Assembly (NCBI GenBank): GCA_963728995.1
Contig: CAVSMD010000001.1
Span: forward strand, 124,001 to 188,000
Origin: FEN-1219 sp963728995
GTDB lineage: Bacteria > Pseudomonadota > Gammaproteobacteria > Steroidobacterales > Rariloculaceae
DNA: 64,000 nucleotides
Direction of reading: 5' to 3'
Shown here: positions 36,392 through 44,767 of the stretch, one piece after another
Layout of the letters: the number at the start of each line of letters is the position of its first letter
Numbering within the stretch: position 1 is the stretch's first letter
Made by a program: the position numbers and the translations under genes
The notes under the pieces: generated by a model
The model's input: only the letters and a program-made list of their open reading frames with translations
Told to the model about the DNA's origin: nothing
Database searches by the model: none

Positions 36392-37539
36392 CGCGCGGTA
36401 CTCTCTGGCTCTGCCGGCAGCTCAATCGCGAACACCGCCCCACCGCCGGGGTTATCCGCATAGGTGAGGCTGCCATCGTAAGATTGAACGATGGTTCTGC
36501 TGATCGCAAGGCCCACGCCCAGCCCGTCGAGCTTGGTCGTGACGAATGGGTGAAAGATGTGCTCCCCGAGTTGACGCGACACGCCGTGGCCATGATCTGC
36601 GACGCTGATCCGCACGCCGCCCCGCTCGCTGCGCTCGGTCGCGATCGTGATGCCCCGCTCCTTGGCGAGGCCGCCGCGCATCGCGTCGACGGCGTTGCGC
36701 GTGAGGTTCATCAGCACCTGCTGCAGTTGCACTGCGTCGGCCCGCACGGTCGGCAGCCCATCCGCAGTCGCGACGCGGACCGGAATCCCCTCGGCATGCG
36801 CATCGGCCTCGATGAGATTCAACACGTCGAGGACGACGCGATTGACGTCGAGCGACTCGGTGTGGATGTCCTGCTTGCGAATGAACTTGCGCAGATTCTC
36901 GATGACTTGCCCGGCGCGACGCGCCTGGTCGTCGATCTTCGTGCAAACGTCGTTCAGCATGTCCATGCTCGGCTGCGGTTGCTGCATGAGGCGCTTCGCC
37001 GCCTGCGCATACGTGGCGATCGCGCTCAACGGCTGATTGATCTCGTGGGCGATGCCGGCCGCCATCTCGCCCATGAGATTGAAGCGACCGACATGGGCGA
37101 GGCGAATCTCGAGTGAGCGTGCGCGTTGCTCGGCCGCTCTTTGCTTCGAAAGGTCACGCAAAATGCCGACGAAACGGCGGCCGCTCGCGTCCGCCGCCTC
37201 ACCTACCGACAGCGCGACCGGGAACAGCTCGCCACCGGCACGTCGCGCCTGAACGTCGCGGCCGATCCCGATGATGCGCGCGCGACCGGTCGCGATATAG
37301 CGCCCGATATGGCCGCCATGCCCTGTCGCGTCCTTATCGCTCATGAGCATGGCGACGTCCTTGCCCACGACATCGTTGGCCGGGTAGCCGAACATGCGCT
37401 CGGCAGCCTTGTTGAAGGTGGTGATTGCGCCACGTTCGTCGATGACGACGATCGCATCGACCGCCGCGTCGAGCAGCGCGTTGAGTTCGGCGGCGGCCAT
37501 GGGCGAGTATTCATCGTTCGCGTTCGAATCTGACGCCAT
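36388..37539 (-). CDS. fixL: FixL-type PAS heme sensor histidine kinase
   Basis: 383 aa from ATG 37539 (GCGGAAAC upstream); ATG 37569 is an alternative. A PAS domain (about 18-130) keeps the FixL features: His74 in GHGGHIGRY lines up with the heme-ligating histidine of Bradyrhizobium FixL, and Arg94 in IIGIGRD with the arginine that senses bound oxygen. Then HisKA with His165 in AAGIAHEINQPLSAI and a HATPase with VLMNLTRNAVDAM and DGLGVGLAISRTIV. No membrane helices, so a soluble oxygen sensor. It would phosphorylate the adjacent FixJ when oxygen falls. Divergent from a universal stress protein gene. Confidence 0.9.
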   Translation of the reverse strand: MASDSNANDEYSPMAAAELNALLDAAVDAIVVIDERGAITTFNKAAERMFGYPANDVVGKDVAMLMSDKDATGHGGHIGRYIATGRARIIGIGRDVQARRAGGELFPVALSVGEAADASGRRFVGILRDLSKQRAAEQRARSLEIRLAHVGRFNLMGEMAAGIAHEINQPLSAIATYAQAAKRLMQQPQPSMDMLNDVCTKIDDQARRAGQVIENLRKFIRKQDIHTESLDVNRVVLDVLNLIEADAHAEGIPVRVATADGLPTVRADAVQLQQVLMNLTRNAVDAMRGGLAKERGITIATERSERGGVRISVADHGHGVSRQLGEHIFHPFVTTKLDGLGVGLAISRTIVQSYDGSLTYADNPGGGAVFAIELPAEPESTAR

Positions 37540-37640
37540 ACGTAGTTTCCGCAGCCCGTCTAGGGACATCAGCGAACGTTTGCCGCACGCGCGGCGTGCA
37601 GTATAAAGGCAATTGGGCAGACGTGGCGGGAGACATTTCG

Positions 37641-38585
37641 ATGGTCGCGGAACAACGTATACTCGTGGTCGTCGATCCGACCGCATCTTTTCACCCGGCC
37701 GTCGAGCGTGCGGCATGGCTCGCACGCTCCGCCCCCTCGGTGATCGAGCTATTCATCTGCGACTATGCATCGCAGCTGGCCGATACCCGCGGCACAGGAG
37801 ACGCGGCGCTCGCGGAGGCTCGAGCCAGCCTCGTCGCCAGGCACAAGGCGCGGCTCGAGCAATTGACCGAACCGCTCGTCGGCAAGGGACGGAAGGTCAA
37901 CGTCGACAGTCGCTGGGACTATCCGCTGCACGACGGGATCGTGCGCAAGGCGCTCGACTTCAACGCCGACTTCGTCATCAAGGACACGCACTTCCACTCG
38001 GTGCTGAAGCGCTCGATCTTCTCGAATACCGACTGGAGCCTGATCCGGAACTGCCCGAGCGCGCTGTTGCTCGTGAAGCCGCGACCGCCGAGCCAGAAGC
38101 CGTGCATCGTCGCGGCTGTGGATCCGGTCCATGAGCGCGACAAGCCCGCCGATCTGGATCACAAGATCCTCCGGACGGCGAGCCATCTGGCGAAAGCCGT
38201 CGGTGGTGAGCTGCATGTGTTCCACGCGTTCGACATCACGGCAGCCCTGGCCGTATCCACGGACTCGATGACCATGCCCATCGCGCTGCCGGTGCGGGAG
38301 TTCACCGACGCGATGCGCACCGAGCACACCGACGCGGTCAAAGCGCTTTGCGCCGCACACACGATACCGGCAGACCATATCCACGTTCATCAAGGCGCCA
38401 CGCGCGAGCTACTCATGACGCTGACGGATCAGCTGCGCACGGACGTCGTCGTGATGGGCGCCGTGTCGCGCAGCGGGCTCAAAGGGCTGTTCCTCGGCAA
38501 TACCGCCGAAGACGTCTTGGATCGATTGCATTGCGACTTGCTGATCGTGAAGCCCGACGGGTTCCAGGCAAGCCTGCCTGGCTGA
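37641..38585 (+). CDS. Universal stress protein, tandem UspA domains (C)
   Basis: 314 aa from ATG 37641 behind GGGAGA. Two UspA folds. Domain one carries VIKDTHFHSVLKRSIFSNTD and WSLIRNCPSALLLVKPR; domain two ends GLFLGNTAEDVLDRLHCDLL. These match copy D (55604-56518) closely, so the two are recent paralogues of UspE type. It is transcribed away from fixLJ and toward the oxidase genes. Confidence 0.87.
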   Translation: MVAEQRILVVVDPTASFHPAVERAAWLARSAPSVIELFICDYASQLADTRGTGDAALAEARASLVARHKARLEQLTEPLVGKGRKVNVDSRWDYPLHDGIVRKALDFNADFVIKDTHFHSVLKRSIFSNTDWSLIRNCPSALLLVKPRPPSQKPCIVAAVDPVHERDKPADLDHKILRTASHLAKAVGGELHVFHAFDITAALAVSTDSMTMPIALPVREFTDAMRTEHTDAVKALCAAHTIPADHIHVHQGATRELLMTLTDQLRTDVVVMGAVSRSGLKGLFLGNTAEDVLDRLHCDLLIVKPDGFQASLPG

Positions 38586-38596
38586 GAGCCGCTCGC

Positions 38597-39601
38597 TCAC
38601 TGATCGCTGTCGCCGTAGCTCAGATGCGCGGCCCGGCCCCAGAACACGCGATAGACGAACACCGTGTAGGCCAGCGTGAACGGCAGCACCACCGCGACCC
38701 CGACGAACACGAACAGCAGCGAGCGTGGATCGGCCGACGCCTCCCAGATCGTCAAGCGATCGAGCACGACGTACGGATACAGGCTATAGGCGAGGCCGAT
38801 CGTCGCCATCACGCACAACAAAGTCGTGCCGGCCATGACGATCCAGGCGTAGCCGGCGCGCGCGACATCACGGCGGCCCAGCACCCAATACACGAACCCG
38901 AACGCGATCATGGACGTCAACGGAATCGGCACGAGACCAATGAAGTTCGGCAGCGTGAACCAGCGCGTGGCGATCGTGGGGCTGACCAGCGGCGTGGCGA
39001 TGGAGATCGCGAGCAGTGCGAGTCCCATGGCCGGCATCGCCCGTCTGCCCCACGCCAGCGCCTTATCGAACAATGGCCCCTCGGTCTTCAGCAGTAACCA
39101 GCCGGCGCCCAGAACGACGTACAAGGCGGGTATCGTGAACGCGATCAGCGCCGCGAAATAGTGACCGATCGTCGTCGACGCGAGGCCGGTGACATAGCTT
39201 CCGAGCATCCATCCCTGCGCCACCGACGCTAGCAGGGAGCCGGCCGCGAACGCGCGGTTCCACATGCGCTTCTGCGTGGCGGCGGCCTTCACGCGAAAGT
39301 CGAACGACACGCCGCGCAGAATCAAGCCGATCAGCATCAGCGTGACGGGCAGATACAGGGCCGTCAGCACGAGCCCGTGCGCAGAGGGAAACGCAATCAG
39401 CAGGACGCCGACGCCGAGCACGAGCCAGGTTTCGTTCGCGTCCCAGAACGGCCCGATCGCCGCGATCATGACGTCCTTCTCCTGATCGTCGGCGAACGGC
39501 AGCAGCAGACCGATCCCGAGGTCGTAGCCGTCGAGGACCACATAGGCGAGCAGCGCGAGACCCATGATCGCCATGAAAATCAGAGGGAGCGCGACAGCCA
39601 T
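38597..39601 (-). CDS. cydB: Cytochrome bd-type quinol oxidase subunit II (CIO type)
   Basis: 334 aa with about eight helices. Typical opening ALLAYVVLDGYDLGIGLLLP, then GPFWDANETWLVLGVGVLL and the helix LRGVSFDFRVKA. Subunit II supports heme insertion and quinol oxidation in bd oxidases, which reduce oxygen to water at low oxygen. It follows subunit I by 3 nt on the same strand. Confidence 0.92.
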   Translation of the reverse strand: MAVALPLIFMAIMGLALLAYVVLDGYDLGIGLLLPFADDQEKDVMIAAIGPFWDANETWLVLGVGVLLIAFPSAHGLVLTALYLPVTLMLIGLILRGVSFDFRVKAAATQKRMWNRAFAAGSLLASVAQGWMLGSYVTGLASTTIGHYFAALIAFTIPALYVVLGAGWLLLKTEGPLFDKALAWGRRAMPAMGLALLAISIATPLVSPTIATRWFTLPNFIGLVPIPLTSMIAFGFVYWVLGRRDVARAGYAWIVMAGTTLLCVMATIGLAYSLYPYVVLDRLTIWEASADPRSLLFVFVGVAVVLPFTLAYTVFVYRVFWGRAAHLSYGDSDQ

Positions 39602-39604
39602 TCG

Positions 39605-40951
39605 TCACCGGCCGCCGATCGAGGGTTGATTCAGCATCCGCAACGACGCGGCGGGCTTGGTGCCGAGATACCGCAGGGTCAGGATGTAGGAGAGCAGTAG
39701 GAACACGTACAAGCCCGCGTACGCGAGCAACGTAGCGCCGACCACGGTCGCCGGATGCGGCGCAACGACGTCGGCCGTGCGCAACAGCCCATACACGATC
39801 CACGGTTGGCGACCGATCTCGGTCACGTACCAACCCGCCAGCGTCGCGACCCAGCCGGAGAACGTCATCCAGGACAACGCGCGCAGCACGCCTCGTGACG
39901 GAGGTCCGGCGCCGCGGGTTGCCCACGCGGCATACCACGCTACCGCGATCATCGTGAGGCCGAGGCCCACCATGACGCGGAAGGCGATGAACAGCGGCGC
40001 GACCGGCGGATGCGCCTCCGGGAAAGCATCGAGCCCGGCGACGCGCCCGTCGGGATCGTGCGTGAGCACCAGGCTCGATCCCTTCGGGATCTCGAGCGCA
40101 AAGCGAGTGCGCCCCTCCCCCTCGTCCGGCCAGCCGAGCACCGTGAACGCCGCGCCCGTGCCCGTATGCCAGAGGGCTTCGATCGCCGCGATCTTCGCGG
40201 GCTGGTGCTCGAGCGTGTTCAAGCCGTGCAGATCGCCGAGCACCAGCTGCAGCGGCGCCAGCAGCGCAGCGAGACGGACGCCGGTCTTCAGCACGAGCGC
40301 CGTGGCCGGACCGTCGACGCGGCGGATCGTGCGCCCTGCGCTGATGCCCGCGATCAGAAACGCCGTGGTCAGCAGCGAGGCCGTGATCATGTGCGCCAAG
40401 CGATACGGAAACGACGGATTCAGAATCACCGCAAGCCAGTCGACGGCGAAGAACTTGCCCGCGACGATCTCATGTCCCTGCGGCGTCTGCATCCACGAGT
40501 CCAGGCTGAGGATCCAGAAGGCCGACATCGTCGTGCCGAGCGCCACGAGCGCCGCCGACGCGAGATGCACGCCGTTCGACACCCGCTCCTTGCCGAACAG
40601 CATGATTGCGAGAAACGTCGCCTCGATGAAGAACGCGGTGAGCACCTCGTAGCCGAGCAGAGGGCCGGTGATGTTGCCGGCCCGCTCGATGAACCCCGGC
40701 CAATTGGTGCCGAACTGGAAGCTCATCGTCACTCCGGACACGACGCCGAGCGCGAACGTGAGCGCAAAGATCTTGACCCAGAAGTAATAGGCGTACTCCC
40801 AGGCCGCATTACGCGTGCGCGTGAACCGGATCCGGAAGTACAGCAGCACCCAGGCCAGGCCGATCGTGATCGCGGGGAACAGGATGTGGAAGCTCATATT
40901 CAGCGCGAACTGGATACGAGCAAGCGTAACGGGGTCCAGGAGGGAGGCCAC
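39605..40951 (-). CDS. cydA: Cytochrome bd-type quinol oxidase subunit I (CIO type)
   Basis: 448 aa, shorter than E. coli CydA because the quinol (Q) loop is the short version; this is the cyanide-insensitive-oxidase (CioA) group. The N-terminal axial histidine lies in ALNMSFHILFP (His22), a second in PYRLAHMITA, and the Q-loop region in GDLHGLNTLEHQPAKIAA. GYEVLTAFFIEATFLAIMLF is a typical core helix. The enzyme oxidises quinol with high oxygen affinity and tolerates sulfide and cyanide, which suits the sulfide:quinone oxidoreductase gene 150 nt away on the other strand. Confidence 0.92.
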   Translation of the reverse strand: MASLLDPVTLARIQFALNMSFHILFPAITIGLAWVLLYFRIRFTRTRNAAWEYAYYFWVKIFALTFALGVVSGVTMSFQFGTNWPGFIERAGNITGPLLGYEVLTAFFIEATFLAIMLFGKERVSNGVHLASAALVALGTTMSAFWILSLDSWMQTPQGHEIVAGKFFAVDWLAVILNPSFPYRLAHMITASLLTTAFLIAGISAGRTIRRVDGPATALVLKTGVRLAALLAPLQLVLGDLHGLNTLEHQPAKIAAIEALWHTGTGAAFTVLGWPDEGEGRTRFALEIPKGSSLVLTHDPDGRVAGLDAFPEAHPPVAPLFIAFRVMVGLGLTMIAVAWYAAWATRGAGPPSRGVLRALSWMTFSGWVATLAGWYVTEIGRQPWIVYGLLRTADVVAPHPATVVGATLLAYAGLYVFLLLSYILTLRYLGTKPAASLRMLNQPSIGGR

Positions 40952-41101
40952 GGAGCGATTATCCGCTTGCTCGCAGGCGCCGCCAACGCTCGCGACCGCC
41001 TCCGCTTGCGGTTAATACGGATGCCGCGCACGGGCTCTACGGATGGGCCGCGGCGGCGACGCGGGTGTTGAATAGCCCGTCCAATCCGACAGGAGACGCA
41101 C

Positions 41102-42376
41102 ATGGCGCAGATCATCGTGCTGGGAGCCGGGACCGGTGGCGTGCCGGCGGCCTACGAGCTGAAGGGCGCGCTCGGCCGCGGGCATGAAATCACGCTCGTG
41201 AATGCCTCGAGCCGCTTTGAGTTCGTGCCGTCGAACCCGTGGGTGGCCGTGGGCTGGCGAGCCCCGAGCGACACGAGCCTCGAGCTCGGGCCGTATCTCA
41301 CGAAGCGGGGTATCGATTTCGTGCCGCAGCGGGCGACGCGGATCGACGTCGCGGACAAGTACCTCGAGCTCGCCGACGGCACGCGCCGCCCATACGACTT
41401 CCTCGTGATCGCGACAGGCCCGAAGCTCGCGTTCGAGGAGATCCCTGGCTTCGGCCGGGACTTAGGCTACACGCAGTCGATCTGCACGCTCGAGCACGCG
41501 AGCGAGGCGTATCGGCACTACGAAAAGTTCCTCGAGAGCCCTGGCCACATCGTCGTGGGCGCCGTGCAAGGCGCCAGCTGCTTCGGCCCGGCGTATGAGT
41601 TCGCGATGATCCTCGACGCGGACCTGCGCCGCCGCAAGCTGCGTCACAAGGTGCCGATGACGTTCGTCACGAGCGAGCCGTACATCGGCCACATGGGCCT
41701 CGCCGGCGTCGGCGACTCGAAGGGCCTGATGGAATCGGAGTTCCGGCAGCGGCACATCCAGTGGATCACGAACGCCGCCGTCAGCAAGCTCGAGGAAGGC
41801 AAGGTGTTCGTGACGGAGCACGACGCGCAAGGGCAAGCCACCAAGACGCAGGTGCTCGAGTCGAAATTCACGATGCTGCTGCCCGCGTTCAAGGGCGTCG
41901 ACGCCGTTGCCGGCGTAGAGGGCCTGTGCAATCCGCGCGGCTTCGTGCTCGTCGACGACAAGCAGCGCAGCCCGAAGTACCCGAGCATCTACGCGGCCGG
42001 CGTCGGCATCGCGATCCCGCCGATCGAGAAGACGCCCGTCCCGACGGGGGCGCCGAAGACGGGCTACATGATCGAGTCGATGGTCAGCGCGATCGTCGCG
42101 AACATCGGCGCGGAGCTGCGCGGCGAAGCTCCGCAGGCCCGCGCGACGATGAATGCCATTTGTCTCGCGGACGCCGGCGACGACGGCATCGCGTTCGTGG
42201 CGCTGCCCGAGCTGCCGCCGCGGAACGTGACGTGGGCCAAGAAAGGCAAATGGGTGCACCTCGCGAAGATCGCCTTCGAGAAGTACTTCCTGCACAAGGT
42301 GAAATCCGGCAACACCGACCCGGTGTACGAGCGGTACGTGCTCAAGGCGCTCGGGATCGAGCGCCTGCAAAGCTGA
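41102..42376 (+). CDS. sqr: Sulfide:quinone oxidoreductase
   Basis: 424 aa flavoprotein. FAD motif VLGAGTGGVPAAYEL at the N-terminus and ATGPK near 105. Cysteines at 128, 160 and 354 match the three redox cysteines of Acidithiobacillus ferrooxidans SQR (128, 160, 356) in place and context (SICTL, GASCFGPAYEF, AICLADAG). The enzyme oxidises sulfide to polysulfur and passes electrons to quinone at the membrane; the C-terminal amphipathic segment (VHLAKIAFEKYFLHKVKSG) suits membrane attachment. It leads a same-strand run of efflux genes, the first only 1 nt away, and is divergent from a sulfide-tolerant oxidase. Confidence 0.9.
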   Translation: MAQIIVLGAGTGGVPAAYELKGALGRGHEITLVNASSRFEFVPSNPWVAVGWRAPSDTSLELGPYLTKRGIDFVPQRATRIDVADKYLELADGTRRPYDFLVIATGPKLAFEEIPGFGRDLGYTQSICTLEHASEAYRHYEKFLESPGHIVVGAVQGASCFGPAYEFAMILDADLRRRKLRHKVPMTFVTSEPYIGHMGLAGVGDSKGLMESEFRQRHIQWITNAAVSKLEEGKVFVTEHDAQGQATKTQVLESKFTMLLPAFKGVDAVAGVEGLCNPRGFVLVDDKQRSPKYPSIYAAGVGIAIPPIEKTPVPTGAPKTGYMIESMVSAIVANIGAELRGEAPQARATMNAICLADAGDDGIAFVALPELPPRNVTWAKKGKWVHLAKIAFEKYFLHKVKSGNTDPVYERYVLKALGIERLQS

Positions 42377-42377
42377 G

Positions 42378-43688
42378 ATGCGGACGGCGATCGGCACCTT
42401 GCGGGGTCGCGTCGGGGCCGCCGCTCTTGCGGTCGCGCTCGCGAGCCAAGCGTCGGGCGAGACGCTCGACGACGCGTGGCGGCTGGCGCTCGAGTCCGAC
42501 TCGAAAGTGGCCGCCGCAGTCGCGCAGAGCGATGCGGCGGCCGCCGAGCTGGCGGTCGCGCGCGCCGCGCGGCGGCCGAACCTCACGGCATCGAGCTCGA
42601 CGAGCCGGTTTCGCGATGCGCCGGCGTTCGACTTCAGCGGCGCCGGGCTGCCGATCGTGCTGCCGCTGTTCGGCGGCAACACGTTCACGACGGCCGAGGC
42701 TCGCGTCTCGGTGCCCGTATACAGCGGCGGCGCCGTCGCCGCGACGATCGCCTCAGCCGGCGCCGCGCACGACAGCCGCGAGCGAGCGGTCGCGGCCGTG
42801 ATCGCCGCCGTGAAGCTCGGTGTTGCACAGGCCTACCTCGGCGTGCTGCGCGCGCAGAGCGCGCTCGATGTCGCTCGTTCCGCCACGGCCAGCCTGCGCG
42901 CGCACGCGAAGGACGTGGAGGATATGCGCCGCTCCGGCGCGGTGCCGACCAACGATTACCTTGCGGCGACGGTGTCGCTGGCCGACGCGGAGCAGCGCGA
43001 GCTGCAAGCCGATCGAGGCCTGGCGATCGCGCGCGCCGCGTATAACCGCGCCACCGGCCGGCCGCTCGACGCGAGCGTGGCCGTCGAAGCGCTCCCGGAG
43101 TCCTTCTCCGTCGTCCCGGCCCCGGCGACGCTCACGGAGCTCGTCGCGAACGCTCGCACGAGCCGCGCCGAGCTCGCGTCGCTCGACGCCGCGGCCAGTG
43201 CCTGGACCGCGCGCGCCGAGGCCGCCCAGGCGGGACGGCGGCCGCAGCTGGTCGTCAGCGGCGGCTACACCTATCTCGAGAACGACGTGCTGAACCGCCG
43301 CGACTACTGGTCCGTGGCGCTCGGGGTGCGCTGGAGCCCGTTCGACGGCGGCCGCACGCGCGAGACCGCGGCCGCCCTGCACCGGCAGTCGGATGCTGCC
43401 GCGGCACAGCGCCGCGACGAGACGCTCGCCGTGGAGCTCGAAGTCACGACCGCCTGGCACCTGCGCGACGCCGCGCGCGCGCGGCTCGCCGTCGCCGCGA
43501 GCGCGGTCCAGCAGGCCGACGAGAATCTGCGTGTCGTCCGCGATCGCTATCGCAACGGCGAGGGCACCAATACCGAGGTGCTCGATGCCGAGGCGCTACG
43601 CACGCTGACGCTCGGCAATCGCGACTCCGCGCGCTACGACGCGATCCTTTCCGACCTTGAGCTCGCGCACGCCGCGGCCCGCTTATGA
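42378..43688 (+). CDS. TolC-family outer membrane efflux protein
   Basis: 436 aa with a signal peptide (ALAVALASQASGE). Two long helical repeat halves typical of outer-membrane efflux channels (TLDDAWRLALESDSKVAAAV; RAELASLDAAASAWTARAEA; ENLRVVRDRYRNGEGTNTEV). It begins 1 nt after the sqr stop and is followed 7 nt later by a membrane fusion protein, so the tripartite export system is co-transcribed with sqr. Confidence 0.87.
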   Translation: MRTAIGTLRGRVGAAALAVALASQASGETLDDAWRLALESDSKVAAAVAQSDAAAAELAVARAARRPNLTASSSTSRFRDAPAFDFSGAGLPIVLPLFGGNTFTTAEARVSVPVYSGGAVAATIASAGAAHDSRERAVAAVIAAVKLGVAQAYLGVLRAQSALDVARSATASLRAHAKDVEDMRRSGAVPTNDYLAATVSLADAEQRELQADRGLAIARAAYNRATGRPLDASVAVEALPESFSVVPAPATLTELVANARTSRAELASLDAAASAWTARAEAAQAGRRPQLVVSGGYTYLENDVLNRRDYWSVALGVRWSPFDGGRTRETAAALHRQSDAAAAQRRDETLAVELEVTTAWHLRDAARARLAVAASAVQQADENLRVVRDRYRNGEGTNTEVLDAEALRTLTLGNRDSARYDAILSDLELAHAAARL

Positions 43689-43695
43689 GGTGACC

Positions 43696-44760
43696 ATGCG
43701 AGTAGAAATGCCCACCCTGCGTGCGCTGCGACGCGGCTGCCCCGAGCTTTGCCTTGCTTCCGCCTTCCTGGCCCTCACGGGCCTCGGCGCGGTGAGCGCG
43801 GCCGAGGTGCCGCTCATGACCGTCACGGCGGCGTACGAGACGGCGCCGCGCGAACGCGTGTGGGACGGCACGATCGAAGCCGTGAATCGCGCGACCGTCT
43901 CGGCCCAGACCTCGGGCCGGGTCGCGGAGATCTATTACGACGTCGACAACTTCGTGCCGGCCGGCGCACCGATCATGAAGTTCACCGACGTCGAGCAGCG
44001 TGCCGCGCTGAGCAGCGCACGAGGCTCGCTCCAGGAGGCCGAGGCGCGCGCGACCGAGGCCCAGGCGGAATTCGATCGCGTAGCGTCGATGTTCGACAAC
44101 GGCACGGTGTCGAAAGCGCGCTTCGAGCAGGCCCGCGCCAACGACGAGGCGGCCAAGGCACGCCTCGCATCCGCGCGCGCCGGCGTGAAGCACGCCGAGG
44201 AGCAGCTCGAGTACACGATCGTGCGGGCACCCTATGCCGGCATCGTGTCGCAGCGGCACGTCGAGGTCGGCGAGGTGGTGCGGCCAGGGGCGCCCCTGAT
44301 GAGTGGCCTGTCGCTCGAGCACCTGCGCGTCAACGTCGACGTGCCGCAAAGCATGCTCGAGCCGATCCGGCGAATCGGCAAGGCGAACGTCTACGTCGAC
44401 GATCGCGCGATTCCCGCCGAGTCGCTGACGTTCTTCCCGGTGGCGAGCCCGGGGACGAACACGTTCCGCGTCCGCGTCACGCTGCCGGCGGGCGCCGCCA
44501 CGCTGTATCCCGGCACGTTCGTCAAGGTCGGCTTCATCGTCGGCGACGCGCAGCGGCTGCTGGTGCCGACGAGCGCCATCGTGCACCGCAGCGAGCTCAC
44601 GGCCCTCTACGTCGTGGGCACCGCCGCCGTGACCTTGCGCCAGATCAGGATCGGGCGCCGCTACGGCGAACGCACGGAGGTGCTGGCCGGGCTTGCGGCC
44701 GGCGAGTCGCTTGCCACGGATCCGCTGGCGGCCGGCGTGTACGCCGAGGAACAGCGGTAA
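43696..44760 (+). CDS. RND efflux periplasmic adaptor (membrane fusion protein)
   Basis: 354 aa from ATG 43696 (GAGGTG upstream). A signal peptide ends near LGAVSAAE. Lipoyl/barrel-sandwich halves (NRATVSAQTSGRVAEIYYDV; YTIVRAPYAGIVSQRHVEVG) flank a helical hairpin (FDNGTVSKARFEQARANDEA), followed by a beta-barrel. It links the inner-membrane pump to the TolC-like channel. There is no metal-binding extension as in CusB. Confidence 0.88.
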   Translation: MRVEMPTLRALRRGCPELCLASAFLALTGLGAVSAAEVPLMTVTAAYETAPRERVWDGTIEAVNRATVSAQTSGRVAEIYYDVDNFVPAGAPIMKFTDVEQRAALSSARGSLQEAEARATEAQAEFDRVASMFDNGTVSKARFEQARANDEAAKARLASARAGVKHAEEQLEYTIVRAPYAGIVSQRHVEVGEVVRPGAPLMSGLSLEHLRVNVDVPQSMLEPIRRIGKANVYVDDRAIPAESLTFFPVASPGTNTFRVRVTLPAGAATLYPGTFVKVGFIVGDAQRLLVPTSAIVHRSELTALYVVGTAAVTLRQIRIGRRYGERTEVLAGLAAGESLATDPLAAGVYAEEQR

Positions 44761-44767
44761 GCCCCTT

